Under the pieces are notes generated by a model. It was given only the letters and a program-made list of their open reading frames with translations, made no database searches and was not told the origin of the DNA. The translations under genes and the position numbers were made by a program. Shown piece by piece: positions 1-12,018 of a stretch of 64,000 bases of DNA; within the stretch, counting starts at the first letter, position 1; each line of letters begins with the position of its first letter. Origin of the DNA: Adiantum capillus-veneris (Eukaryota > Streptophyta > Polypodiopsida > Polypodiales > Pteridaceae); assembly GCA_014529385.2 (NCBI GenBank), contig CM043971.1, positions 98,198,985-98,262,984 on the forward strand, given 5' to 3'.

Positions 1-230
1 GGTTATGCTCCTTAGCTGAGATAAATAGTACTTAGAGAGCAGTTTTACAGGTGCATTATGGATCACTAGTCATATCAAGGGGGGCTCGAAGTGTCTTTCT
101 CTATCCATTGCATGTATCTGAGGTACAAAACGGCTCGATCTTGATTGTGTTGCAGGTGTCAAAAAAAGATAACACAAGTCTCTTTTGCGGATCTCTAGGT
201 CACTATGCATGACATGTCTATAGATATAGA
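1..230. other. No recognisable feature
   Basis: No open frame, RNA gene or repeat end is visible. It is probably the edge of the decayed coding tract that follows. Confidence 0.4.
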
Positions 231-2340
231 GTTGGAGGAATTATGCTCTAGCAAGACGCAACAAATTGATCCTCTTAGGACAAAGATGCCTCCTACTATG
301 GATACAGATGGTATGGAGTTTTTTTATATGCTCATGCTAGAGGATGATATGGTGATATCAGGACCTATGAATGAGTAGTACTGATGATATGGTGATATCA
401 AGAAATATGACAATTATTCATGATGATGTAGAGGATGCAGTATCATTGAGGTGGCTGCCATGGATAGAGTGATAGAGGTGGCAAAGTCTTGAGACTACCA
501 CTCCACCGGAGTTCAATTTTACTAAGAAAGATGAGAGTAAGGATTTTGTACCAAAAACCACCATTGAGACGACACAAGCTACTATTCAAGGGCCACTCAT
601 CTAAGAGATAATGTCTAGTATGGCCAAGGCAGCATCAATATCCATGCTAGTTGAGGATCTGAACAAGGAGATTATGCAAATAACTCTCAAGTACAAGAGA
701 TAAGAATAAAACCATGTCAATCTCAGCTTAGCTATGGTTAGCATACAAGAAGAAATGGGAAAAAAAAGAAGTGAAAACAAAGAGTTGGTCAAGACCAACA
801 CTCTTCTAGTAGAAGATCTTCATAGAAGGGACATGTAGCTAGAGCATGCTAGCGGAGAGCTGGAAAAATACAAGGAGATGTATGAAAAAGAGAAGATGGC
901 CAGGAAAGTACAAGAGGGCATGGCTCAAAGAAGTAAACTCTCCTTGGAATGAAAAGAGAAGCAAGATCAACAAGCCCACCAAAGTGCCAAAAAATCTACA
1001 ACACTTGCTCAGAAGTACATGATCTCACTAGATGTACTTAAAGGTCGAATAACTGATAAGAACAAACAACTAAAGGAATTCACAAAATATCCCTTGCTCA
1101 TACCAACAAGAAGTTTTGAGCAGACCAACATTTACAAGAAGCAGATCAAAATTTTTAATAAACCTTGGAAGTTTCTCAAACAACAAGAATCACATTGGAA
1201 GAGGCTCTGCACACAAAGAGTAAAGCCATGGCAGAAGAGGGAAAGGAAAAAGATGAAAGCATCGAGATGTTGATGAAGGAAGTGGAGGATTTAAGAAAAC
1301 AACTATCAACAATTGAGAAATTAAAAAACCTGCCATCTAGAGAGAAAGGACCCTTGGAAACATGGCCAGATTTTGAGCAAATAGAAGAAGAAACAAAGCA
1401 GGAGGACAAGCAGTTTGAGTAGATGTGGGTACTTCAACTGAACCCGACGAATTGCCTCAAGAGTACTTGCATCTACTAGAGGAACATTGGGCAATGACTA
1501 GGGAAGTTGTGGCCAAGAACCTCTTGTATAAGCACGATCTATTGAAATAAGATTTATTAAAGTATATCGCTCCATAAAAGCTATGAGAGGAGGTTCCTGA
1601 GCAAGAACTTCCCTATCCACTACTCAAATGGCTAACAATAGAGAAGAAGAAATCACTGCTTCCAACAATTCTACCAAATGCCAAGGGGAGCTACAAAGAA
1701 GCAGATCTTTTAGAATGGACCACATAACAAATCAAGGAAGGCATACCAAAATTAAAAGAGAATTTATGGGGAGAACAATCAAGCCATCACAATAAATTAA
1801 TTTTTCTCCCAACCCACCTTCAAATTGACCCAAAATATTGCCCTATCATCAGGAGGAGAAGGTGGGCTGAGTTTTAGCAGCTGCTTGTATCTCACAAAAC
1901 ACGGTTGAATTACCCAGTATTTCCCAAACCAAGAGAGGCACTTTCACTCGCCTACATGAGGAAGGCCATGAAGCAAATAATCAGCCTGGTTTAAGGAAAG
2001 CTAGGTATCGCATGCAAGATGATGCTAAAAATACGCTACATGCTCATCAACACTTTCAAGAACAGAGACTCCACTAAATTCAAATGGACTTCATTCTTAG
2101 AGGGCTACAAGGGCCTGATTTTCAATTTGAATGATACCCCCAAGAGGAAAGTAATTTATAGATTATTGTGAAGGATCATGTTCCTGCCTAGCCACTACAT
2201 GTAGACTTTTGAGAAGGCATTCTAATTGGGATACTTTGAGATGGATTCCACCATGTTCATGCCCATCTACAAAGATCTCAAATTAAGGTTTGACAAGAAA
2301 ACCCCTTAACCAGAATCTACAAGCCACAAGAAGAGGACCA
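231..2340 (+). pseudogene. Decayed coding tract, coiled-coil then globular, family unknown
   Basis: The plus strand carries a long protein-like tract broken by many stops and some frameshifts. From about 850 to 1420 it is rich in K, E and Q with heptad-like spacing (for example MLMKEVEDLRKQL), suggesting a coiled coil. From about 1700 to 2310 one frame stays readable across several stops and gives aromatic, globular-looking sequence (for example KFKWTSFLEGYKGL and FEMDSTMFMPIYKDL). I do not recognise the family and see no RT, integrase, protease or zinc-knuckle motif. It could be the accessory ORF of a retroelement or a decayed host gene; the surrounding repeats favour the former. This is inference. 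Confidence 0.4.
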
Positions 2341-3290
2341 AGTGTCCTCACTCATTTATTTTTTGCCTAAGCCGGAATTATAAATCCTGAACTCAAAAAA
2401 GTTTGATTGTTTCCAAACTATTATGTACTCAATGAAAAGGCTAGATTCTAAAGCCTCTTTTTTTTGAAGTAACTATCCCTTTCTAATAAACCAAAATTTA
2501 TAATTATGAAGGACCTATTTTTAATTTGGAGCTCATAGTGAAGAGCATGCCTATGCTTGTGCGCTCATAGATAAGCATTGCTAATGAAACTTCATGTGTT
2601 TCTTCCTTATGCTCTTGGAATCATGTACATGTTCAATGTGCTATGTTGAATGTGTGTGTGTGTGCAATGCAATGAGCGATTTTAGCTCTAGGCCACCTAG
2701 TGTGTTAAGTACTCCTTTTGAGTTGTTGATGGTGTTTTAAGTGAAACTAAGCATGGATAGAGGTAAGTAGGCCTTATGATGAGCCAACCGACCCTTCATT
2801 TGTCACTTTTGGTGAAGTTGAGAGGTGGCAACAATTGCGGTTGCTCACCTACCTGATTGTGACTTTTGCAAGTTTTGCTGCTAGAAAGCTATTGCCTATA
2901 GGTTAGAGACCCCCAATCTCAAGTTTCATGTCATTTGGAGTTCATTTGACCCCTCTACAACCATTTGAGTTAGTTAGACCCCGTAGCCTGCTCGATTGTT
3001 TTTGGCTCTAGGCTGTGCTCCTTTCAGAAGGACTTTGGTAGGTCCACCGCATCCTAGGCCTCTTCTAGGCTGTAGCTGTAGCCTGCTGCTAACAAGTCTT
3101 GATTGTCTTTTTGGCCAACTCCTCCTCTTTGAGAGATTCGTATGGAATTTTGTGCTCTGCACACGTGGACTTGGCTTGCTTGCTCTGACTGAAGGCCTTC
3201 ATTTGTGGGTGGGGACTCCATGTGAATCATATTTGTTGGCACATGGCTTGGTATCCTTGGTTCTTCTCGTTGCCAAGTTTTTTATTGTTG
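2341..3290. other. Non-coding spacer
   Basis: AT-rich sequence with a short TG run near 2650. Short open frames on both strands around 2980-3340 overlap each other and show no domain, so I treat them as chance. Confidence 0.35.
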
Positions 3291-3299
3291 CCCTTGCCT

Positions 3300-4560
3300 T
3301 GCATGCTCTTCCTATTGGTAGATATGGTCCATCATATCTATGACATTGTCTTCATCAAAATTTTCTTCTTCTGTAGGGGTCTCAACAGTTTTTTGGATTT
3401 CTAATCGTTTCTTTGTTCTCAACTCTCTAGTGGAGGCACTTTCTTCAAGATGATCCTGAGTTTTCATCCTTTTAGGCTCCTCCCTTCTCTTCCTTCTTTC
3501 GCTAGTCTTTTTGATGGTTGGCCCATTTATTCTTTTATTTTGGTCCTCATCATGTTTGATAGGCTTTGGGCCTGCCCTTCCTTTCTAATATCTCTTCTTC
3601 TCTGAGCAGCCTCTCTTTGCTTCTCCTTCCTATATTCTTTAGCTTTTTGTTTTCTCTCCTCTTCATCCTTAACTTTTTGCGCTCTTTGCTCCACTCTCGT
3701 GGTGTATGTTGATACTAAATTCCTTCTTGAGTGGTGGGGTCTAATTGCTGGAGCTCTATCTTTTCTTCGTCACTCTCTAATCCAACTGACTTAGAGCTGG
3801 TGACCCCTTCATCTCTCACATATTCAGGTTGTGTTGTTTTCTTGGCTCTTGTTGTCCTTGCAAATGCGGATGGTGATGCCACCTTCTTTTCTTTGGATTG
3901 TCTTACCCTTTTTGGCTAGATCAATAGGAACATTCCTATGTTGCGGTACTAACTTGTGTAAGGTTGAAGCTAAATTTTTTTCGGGCCTTGTATATTTGGT
4001 TTGCATGTCAAAATGGAGGTGTTGGTGTTGGTGCTGAACCCTCATCAAATGTTCTGTCCTCCTTTATTTGATGCTACTAAATGCTAATAACTTCATAGTA
4101 CTAAACTCTTCATCAGCATAGCCTTGTGGCTTTATCGGTTCCCCTCTTGGCAACTTCATGATTTCTGCCATGGCATCCGGGGTGATCTCTATTGTAACCT
4201 TCTCTCTATCTTCCTTTGTAAGATTTTTTGTCATCCCTTCTTCATCCACATTTTAGAGAGTGGTGATTATCTCATGAGCCCTTTTGTAATCAGCTTGTAC
4301 TATTGACATGGAGAGAAAATCCTTGACTCCTAGCTTGGATATGGCTTTGTCGACATTTTGTGGTGTGTACACAATTGTGTTGAAATATTTGGGCATCTAT
4401 GGTGTCTCCCATATCTTTCCTCACTCGTCTTTCCAAACACAATTAACGATTTGAGGCCATGCTACGCTTGGATGGCCTTGTGAACAAAAACAAGCCATGG
4501 GCCCTGTGATGTGGTCAATGTCGACCTGGTGGCTTTCCTTTTCTTCAAGCTTATAGATGC
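3300..4560 (-). pseudogene. Decayed charged ORF, minus strand, unknown family
   Basis: Read on the minus strand, about 1.2 kb gives a low-complexity, K/E/R-rich protein-like sequence interrupted by stops. The best piece is 4249-4064, with the charged stretch TKEDREKVTIEITPDAMAEI. Around 4390-4260 the frame reads through YTPQNVDKAISKLGVKDFLS. Downstream (3700-3400) it becomes a run of EEE/KR-rich segments typical of linker regions in plant retroelement polyproteins. No enzyme motif is present. Together with the plus-strand tract to its left it forms two converging coding relics. Assignment to a retroelement is inference. Confidence 0.35.
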
Positions 4561-4639
4561 TTCTGTGTCGCATTTTCCTGGGATTATTTGAACTCGTGGG
4601 AATTTTAGTTGGATAATCATCAAATGTGAGTCATTTGTG

Positions 4640-6000
4640 TAGTTAGTACTATGAAAGTTAGTTTGGTCAATATCTTGAGCTCAGAGTGTCCAACTTTGGC
4701 AAAAGAGGTGTCATTGGGGATCCCCTTGAGATGTACTTCATCATGATCTACTCAAATGCCAAAAGTATGACGAGTGGTAGCAACCGTGGTAGGTATCATT
4801 TGTGTCAAATCAAGCATTTTTTCACATATTTTGTATATTCACCTCTCCCTTCCCATCCATGCTATGCATGATCAATTTGGACAACTAAATCTTCAAATTA
4901 GGCCCAAAAAGTGTATGGACCCCTTTTACTTGGTCTTTTTGGAGTCAAGTTGCAATTCTTGACTTTTGACCTGCCTTGTGACTTCATTTTTGCATTCTAC
5001 TCTTCAAATGGGTTCTCTAGACTGGTAACATGCTATAGCCTATCAATTTTCTTGGCTCAAGTGCACTTTTCAAGTCATGTGGCAACAACCGTGATACTTG
5101 CCAATTGTGCCCATTTTTAGCATGAGTGGTACCTTTTGATTCCCCTTGATGTGTAGAGTCTAAAGCCACCCTGCATGGCCAATTTGGATCACTAGTTTGG
5201 TCACCACTTAATTTCTCCTCTTGCCGGAAGTCTTGTTTGTTAAGCAAGCCCTAGTTATGGTTTTGCAGTTGGATTCAAACCTCCCTTGTGGCTTCCTGTG
5301 GTCATTTATGTGCTTCTTGAGGGTTGGTTTGTAAACTTTGTCCTGTTGGCTCACCAACCTGCCTATTTGCAAAAAATCGCACTTTCTAAGATAAGTTAAA
5401 CTTCAGCCAACTTTTTGCCCTATTCCTTACAACAATTGGTTCCTTAGGGGTATGTGGAGCTTATGGTCCAAAAATTCGAGAATTTTGCACAAATTTGGCC
5501 TAGTTTTGCATTTTTTGCTTATTGGACTCCGAAACCTGTAAATCTTTGAGTGGAAATTCCTTGTTGGTCCAATTTGAGCAAAAAAGGAGTCTATGGACTC
5601 CTCTTGACATGTAGAAACTGTTGGTGCCAAAATTTTCCTGAACCGAGCCTTGCGCCAGCTATTGTGATTGGTGTCAATTGTGGCCATTTTGCACAATTTT
5701 CATATATTTGGGTTCCCCATGCCAAGGAAATCCTACTGATTTGGGCCATGCACTTGTGGTTTGGTAACCTGGACTATGTGTGAGGGAAATTTATGAGTTC
5801 CAGGACAATTTTGTTGTTCTTGTTGAGTTTTAGGTATCCATTTGAGGTGAAAATGGCCTCATTAGGATCCTCTAGAGATGCACAACCTGTTGGTATGCTC
5901 TGTTCCTATTTCGGTGCCAGGTGACAGCTATCGTGGTAGCTATCACAATGACCTGCTGGTAACCTGGGTCATACCCTTGCATTTCCCCATGTTGTGGGGA
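4640..6000. repeat. Degenerate tandem-like repeats
   Basis: Similar sentences recur: TCCCCTTGAGATGTAC near 4720, TCCCCTTGATGTGTAG near 5143, TCCTCTTGACATGTAG near 5600 and ATCCTCTAGAGATGCA near 5865. Each is followed by text containing GCAACCGTG or AGCTATCGTG and CAATTGTG or CAATTTGG. Spacing is uneven (about 260-460 bp), so this is an old, eroded array or several relics of one spacer. Boundaries are approximate. Confidence 0.4.
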
Positions 6001-6857
6001 TTCTTTTGATAGGACTTTCCTACCTTGTGCATTGCTCATTTTTTTATGTGAGGCGCGTATACCTTGCATACAAATGTTCTATAAGTAGTATAGAACTCAC
6101 TGCTAGCTTTGCTCACCATGGGAATTCTTGATACGTGCGTATGGGTTCTCCAAAGGACATGCTCGCTCGCTCACTCTGTCCCACAAAGTTGCTATGTGGA
6201 AATGACCATAAAATCCCCCTAAGTTAGTATATGTACCTAGTGCTTTTGGAAATCCGTGTTCCTTTTTGACTTGGTCTATTTTTGTGATTTTTCTCAAGTT
6301 TTGACCAAGGTTGACTATAGTATTAAAACAAAATATGAAAAGATTTTATGTATGAAGTATATACAAGAGTATGGGGTTATTTTGGCACTGAGATGACCTG
6401 ATTCCCCTTTACTAATTTTTTAGGCATTACTTAGCATTCTTAAAAAAATCAAATCGTAATAAAGCACAACAAGGTTTAAACCATTTTGATACAATGCCTA
6501 GTAATATATATAAAACCTTTTTCCTAAGTTCTGCCATGTCTTTTGTCATGTCTCCCACCTCCGTGTCTGAGTGGACAAATTCGAAATTATGGGTTCAAGG
6601 TGGGTGGAGCCATAGTTCGGGTCCGTATAGCCTTTGTTGGAGTATTGCAACTCGTGCTTTCATAGGTAGCTGGAAAAATTGGACAAGACCAACCTTGTTG
6701 ATGACTTGCTTGGGCTATCTTGGCCGTTGTACTTGGTGTTTTTGCAGTTGCCTTCCTTGCCAATGGATTGGATGCTTGCTTTGTGTTTTTTCCACTGTTA
6801 TCTAAATCCAAAGGTAATTTCTTTGTGCTTGGCATAATTCTCTGGCTTTCCAAACTT
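6001..6857. other. Flank of element A, no firm gene
   Basis: Insertion target of element A. A minus-strand open frame reaches back from about 6877 to 6587 and is rich in T, P, A and S, with no known motif. The matching right flank starts at 17838, so both sides were one sequence before A landed. It may be the 3' non-coding or accessory part of element D, which lies in the same orientation; this is inference. Confidence 0.35.
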
Positions 6858-6862
6858 GCTTG
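6858..6862. repeat. Target-site duplication CTTGG, left copy of element A
   Basis: CTTGG directly precedes the TG end of element A and is repeated at 17833-17837 directly after its CA end. Confidence 0.9.
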
Positions 6863-7969
6863 GTGTAAAATCCCCAACCCGCCTATACCAAGATCGGGAT
6901 GGGATCCTTGACAGGTCTCTAGGCCTTATAAAAATCGGAGTCTCTAGACAAGAAAAATCCAAGGAATAAACCTTTGCCATTCACAATGGCTTGGGTCTAT
7001 AGCCCTAGAAGAAGACCTAATCCTGTCTCGCAGCGGAAACGGGACAATGTATTCAAACAACCTACAAAAAAATTTCTTATTGAGGCCCTATAACTTCATC
7101 ATTCAGATTATGGTTTCCTTAGCCAACGCTTTTTTCCCCCTAACATATGTGAGGGCACAGCCGTTGGTGGATTCCTCTCTAAGTGAGAAGTTTCTAAAAC
7201 GTTTTATTGCACGGGAATGGATAGTTACCTGATTAATCAGGTCCACCCGTCCATGATTGACAACCTTAGTCAATCCCCACTTACTACCCCGCACTCACAC
7301 AAGATTTGTTTATCTTATTATCACATTGTTTTAACATTTAAAATAATGGTTTCTTTTAACGTTCCATCACGGTAATTCCTTGAAAGAAGCATTGAAAGCA
7401 TTCTTTTAGCAAACAGACATCTTTAAACTTAAGACAGGGTACTGTCAATCAAAACATTATCCATAATAACCATGACCAGTACTCGTCTTGTCTCAAGACC
7501 ACCTACGGGTGAAAAACAGCACCCATTCCTTATTCAAATCCGGAGTGGATAAACCCCCACCCAAGGTTCCGGGTGCCCATACACCAAACCACTTGCCCAT
7601 ACAACAGGGCGGCTCCCCTAGGATAAAAACGGTATCCTAACTTATGTAGAAACATCAAGACATGACACGGAGTAGAAACTCATCGTTCATGGGGGTAACC
7701 GACTTAACCGTGGCTAGAAAGCCAATTATTATCATCAATTTATATCAAGGAGTCGGAGGTGTCTTGAGACAAGCTGTCTTAAGGATGATCAAACATATCT
7801 TTTCTAATTCAACCAGTTTTAACCCAAAAAATTCTTTCCTACATTATAAACAAATGCACGTGGAAGTTACCTTCCGATTTCAGCTAGTTTATCCTTCTTA
7901 CGTATGCAATGCTAACTTATAAAAGAACTTAAACTAATTAAAGACTTAATTGAATAATGGGACACCCAC

Positions 7970-8131
7970 CTGGGATTGATTGGCCATCTGCTGCTGCACT
8001 GTCGTCTGAAGAATCTTCTCCGTAGGCCTACTACTAGGCCCGACTTCGTCGTCGTGCGACGCTCTAGTTTGTTTTGGAGCTACATCCTCATCATCGGATG
8101 TAGGATTTGCTCGGGTTCTTTTTGGTGCCAT
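7970..8131 (-). CDS. LTR-borne 54-codon frame, putative gag leader exon (family A)
   Basis: ATG at 8131 opens a frame beginning MAPKRTRANP, then an acidic stretch, then GPSSRPTEK and QQQMANQSQ. The frame runs to a stop at 7946, but similarity to the solo LTR copy (32505-32666) fades in protein right after codon 54, exactly where CAG|GTGGGT (GT at 7969-7968) makes a good 5' splice site. Both copies keep 54 codons with no indel, while flanking LTR sequence has indels. The composition (basic start, acidic middle, Q-rich end) resembles the N-terminus of plant Ty3/gypsy gag. I infer a first gag exon located in the LTR; the acceptor is unknown. Alternatively it is a small stand-alone peptide. Confidence 0.55.
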
Positions 8132-8639
8132 AACTTCTTATCCTTATAAAAAGGACGTCTAATCATTAGGTAGATAATTCAAAATCTAAACTTAACCTTT
8201 GTATTCCACCGTAACCCATCCAAGGTTAAATTTATAGTCTTAATTGATAAATTCTTGACCTAGTAATTTCTTATAGGCATGATAACTTTTTCCACCGCTT
8301 CCCTAAGGGTTTTCTAAGCTCTCCTAACTTTCTTATAATTTTCTATATCTTTTTCCTAATTTTCCCATCAACTTTTAAGCTAATAATCTACTTTATTTGG
8401 GCTTAATATTTATTGTATTTGATTTCTCTTAAAGATTTCATTTCCTCAACTTGATATCATAGGTTTACACTTACTATAATTTTCCTAAAAACTTTTGACC
8501 ACAAGGTCTATTTATTTTAATTAATCATTCGCTAAAAATAGGACTTTTGGTCAATTATAATTTCTAATCTCATCAATTAACTATGGTATAATTACCACAA
8601 GTAGATAAGGATATTTTTGACCTTTGGTAATTATATTGT

Positions 8640-10400
8640 TATTTTCTAAATTAATTATGTAATTTCCATCTTCAATTTTCAGCTAAAGATAGTGTAATTT
8701 GACTTAGATAAATGACTATACTACTTTTCTAACCTTGAAATAATTATCACGGCCTCTTTACCCTATAATATAGCTCTGATAAATAGCATGTAATCATATA
8801 GCATGATTTACTAATTTTCCTCTTTATTTTTTAGCTAAAAATAGTGTAATTTGAGTTAGATAAATACCTATACTACTTTTCTAACCTTGGCATAATTATC
8901 ACGGCCTCTTGACCCTATAGTACACCTCTAAAAATAGCATGTAAGTATAGCACATGATTTACTAATTTCCCCCTTTAATTTACCCCTAAAAACAACGTAA
9001 TTCCACTAAGATAATTAGTTTAACTAATTTTCTGAGAATATCATAATTATCACGGGTTTAATAACTTCTAATAAACCTACATAAAATAATTCAATTCAAT
9101 TTGAACCTATTTACTAATTTCCCTTATTTAAATTGTCCAAAACATATTGTAATTCTGCTTAAGTAATTAGCTAGATTAATTTTCTAGGGTTCTCCTAGTT
9201 ATCACGGGTTTTTGAACACCTAATTAACCACTGATAATTATATGGAAGTGTTTAAATTCCATTTACTAATTTCCCCTATTAAAATTTCTCAAAAAACAGA
9301 GTATTTTAGCTAAAGTAATTAGCTAAATTAACTTTCTGAGCTTCTTCTAATTAACACACGTACTTGAACACCTAATTAACCACTGATAATTATATGAAAG
9401 CATTTGAATTCTATTTACTAATTTCCCCTATTAAAATTTCTCAAAAAATAGGGTATTTTAGCTAAAATAATTAGCTAAATTATTTTTTTGAACTTCTCAT
9501 AATTATCAAGGATTATTGAACACCTTATTAACCAATGGTAATTATATGAAAGAATTTAAATTCCATTTACTAATTTCTCCTATTAAAATTTCTCAAAAAA
9601 CAGGGTATTTTAGCTAGAATAATTAGCTAAATTAACTTTCTGAACTTGTTCGAAGTATCACGGGTTATGGAACATCTAATTAACTATTGATACTTATATG
9701 GAAGCATTTAAATTCCATTTACTAATTTCCCCTATTAAAATTGCTCAAAAAATAGGGTATTTTAGATAAAATAATTAGCTAAATTAATTTTCTGAACTTC
9801 TTCGAATTATCACGAATTATTAAACACCTAATTAACCACTGATAATTATATGGAAGCATTTCAATTCCATTTACTAATTTCCCCTATTAAAATTTCTCAA
9901 AAGTAGGGTATTTTAGCTGAAATATTTATTGTAATTAATTTTTTGAGCTTTTCCTAATTATCATGGGTTATTGAACACCTAATTAACCTTTGATAATTAT
10001 ATGAAAGCATTTGAATTCTATTTACTAATTTCCCCTATTAAAATTGTTCAAAAAACAGAGTAATTATACATAATTAATTAGCTAGATTAATTATCTGAGG
10101 TTATGATAATTATCACAGGTTCCTCAACACCTAATTAACCACTGATAAATTTATCACAACAATTGAAATCAATTTACTAATTTCCCTAGTTTAAATTGGT
10201 CAAAAAATAGAGTAATTCTACCTAATTAATTAGCTAGATTCATTATCTGAGATTTTTCTAATTATCAGGGGTTCCTTATCACCCAGTTAACCATTGATAA
10301 ATATATTATAGTAATTGAAATCAATTTACTAATTTCCCCTATTTAAATAGCTCAAAATATAGAGTAATTCTGCCTAATTAATTAGGAAATTCACTCAGAA
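8640..10400 (-). repeat. ~152-bp minisatellite inside the LTR leader (left copy)
   Basis: The phrase TTTACTAATTTCC recurs at about 8806, 8958, 9107, 9262, 9413, 9567, 9717, 9868, 10019, 10170 and 10327. Units also share ATTATCACGGG and CTAATTAACCACTGATAATTA. Period is about 152 bp. It lies downstream of the TATA box, so it should be part of the transcript leader. Confidence 0.85.
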
Positions 10401-10805
10401 ATAGGATAATTTTTCTAGCTTAATGATTATCTAATACAACTTTGATAATTACCTGATATTAATCTAAACTTAATTAATATATTTATCATTAATTCATGGT
10501 TAATTTGGCTAATTTCAGCCATAATATGATAAGATAATTAATTAGCTTAATATTACTAAGCTTAATTACAATAATCAGTAGAGATTAATTAATTTAAAGA
10601 GGTTTAAGGAGCATGCAAAGGCCTAATCTTTGATTTATTAACAATTTATCTTAATCTAACCTTGCTAATTCAGAAGGATTAAGTTAATTACCGTTAGGGT
10701 TAATCAATTAGAGATTAAACTCTAATGATTTCTGCATAGTGTTCTCTCTAGATGAGAGAGAGAGTAGCAAGGCTCCGAGTTTGTGTAAAATGTGAAGCTA
10801 GGGGT

Positions 10806-10816
10806 CCTATTTATAG
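10806..10816 (-). promoter_or_regulatory. TATA box of element A 3' LTR
   Basis: Minus strand reads CTATAAATAGG, followed 25-60 bp downstream by ACTCGGAGCC and a CT-rich run, a layout shared with the right LTR and the solo LTR. Confidence 0.75.
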
Positions 10817-11305
10817 TTTTCTGGCACTCATAAGCTCTTACCGGCTGAAAAAGGCAGTTGCTTGAAGTTCAAGCAGCCCCCAGCAAGTCAAAAAACGACC
10901 CCTGCTACTAAATGAGTCCCTGGAAGGTTAGTGATGACCCTCCCATTACCTGCCAGCTTTTAAAATGTCAATTTTGCTATAATTTGACCTATTTTTGCTT
11001 AATTGGTAAATATCTTGTAAATATATGGGAGACCTTTAATAAAGTCTATGCTTAAATGATTACTGTAACCCTTCAATTTTTCTATTTTACTCAATTCACA
11101 GTGTAAACTTCCAGGGGTCATAACTATGCCAGTTTTTATCGGAATTCAATTCTGAAAATTTCTAGCCCGGGGTTTGCTGTGCTTAAGATTCCAAAAATAC
11201 CAATATTTGCCATGGTCGGACAATTCTACATTGCTTTTTCAATAATCATATCAGTTTGATTAAGCTTATACAACCTTTAAGGTTTCAGAAACTGGAAACC
11301 TTACA

Positions 11306-11455
11306 ATCACCCCAACTTAAGAATTTGAGATGTCCTCATCTCAACCGAAATTGGGAAAATCTTTGAGAAGAGAAATTCATCCTCCACAAGTGGCATCTTC
11401 GAAAGGATAACCTTTCCACTTTATCAAATGTTAGTGATTATTCTAAGAGTTCTTT
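11306..11455 (-). pseudogene. Integrase/chromodomain tail and polypurine tract of element A
   Basis: On the minus strand this stub reads IKWKGYPFEDATC, the core of a chromodomain as found at the integrase C-terminus of plant chromoviruses, followed by two in-frame stops and ISLLKDFPNFG. Next comes AAGTTGGGGTGAT, a purine-rich tract touching the 3' LTR at 11305, the expected polypurine primer site. The stub shows that the left LTR keeps its original context, while everything from 11456 onward has been turned around. Everything upstream of the chromodomain is missing. Confidence 0.7.
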
Positions 11456-11808
11456 ATTCCCGTGCAATAAAACGTTTTAGAAACTTCTCACTTAGAGAAG
11501 TCCACCAACGGCTGTGCCCTCACATATGTTAGGGGGAAAAAAGCGTTGGCTAAGGAAACCATAATCTAAATGATGAAGTTATAGGGCCTCAATAAGAAAT
11601 TTTTTTGTAGGTTGTTTGAATACATTGTCCCGTTTCCGCTGCGAGACAGGACTAGGTCTTCTTCTAGGGCTATAGACCCAAGCCATTGTGAATGGCAAAG
11701 GTTTATTCCTTGGATTTTTCTTGTCTAGAGACTCCGATTTTTATAAGGCCTAGAGACCTGTCAAGGATCCCATCCCGATCTCGGTATAGGCGGGTTGGGG
11801 ATTTTACA
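11456..11808 (+). repeat. Inverted U5 end of the element A LTR
   Basis: Reverse complement of 6863-7218 with few differences, ending GGGGATTTTACA at 11808. It is the part missing from the right LTR. About 275 bp between the two break points (left-LTR positions 7219-7493) is absent from the right copy. Confidence 0.85.
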
Positions 11809-11810
11809 AG

Positions 11811-11822
11811 TGGTATCAGAGC
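11811..11822 (+). other. Primer binding site, initiator tRNA-Met
   Basis: TGGTATCAGAGC follows the LTR end CA after a 2-nt AG spacer. It is complementary to the 3' end of plant initiator tRNA-Met, the usual primer of chromoviruses. It reads on the plus strand, opposite to the element's LTRs, because of the inversion. Confidence 0.9.
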
Positions 11823-11892
11823 CTAGGTTTCAGAGCCTGGGTTAGTTAGTTGGGAAAATTTCGTACTATCTAAAAATATAAAAAGAAAATAT

Positions 11893-11895
11893 ATA

Positions 11896-11985
<90 letters not shown>
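11893..11985. repeat. (GT)n(AT)n microsatellite
   Basis: A short GT run followed by about 75 bp of uninterrupted AT repeat, lying in the leader between the primer site and the first open frame of element A. Confidence 0.95.
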
Positions 11986-11988
<3 letters not shown>

Positions 11989-12018
11989 AAATAAATAAAT
12001 TTGGTTAACTAACCAAAG

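Larger units (their letters stand above)
6863..11305 (-). repeat. 3' LTR of element A, 4443 bp
   Basis: Complete LTR with minus-strand start TGTAAGGTTTC at 11305 and end CTTTTACA-like CA at 6863. Order in transcription sense: short U3 of about 490 bp with a TATA box near 10811; an expected transcript start near the CT-rich run at 10780-10750; an AT-rich minisatellite leader (10400-8640); a small reading frame (8131-7970); then the U5 end. Most of this LTR is therefore transcribed leader, which is unusual. The right-hand copy (14033-17832) matches 7494-11305 closely with scattered substitutions and small indels. Confidence 0.9.

Noticed and set aside
2974-3343. Open frames on both strands around 3.0-3.3 kb
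   Set aside because: They overlap each other in opposite directions, lack motifs, and lie in eroded spacer.
7662-7922. Plus-strand ORF starting MTRSRNSS, repeated at 14202-14456
   Set aside because: It lies antisense within the element A LTR. One copy is frameshifted at its end, and the diverged solo LTR does not keep it.
11903-11985. AT repeat as a replication origin or matrix attachment site
   Set aside because: It is a simple microsatellite with no other supporting signal.
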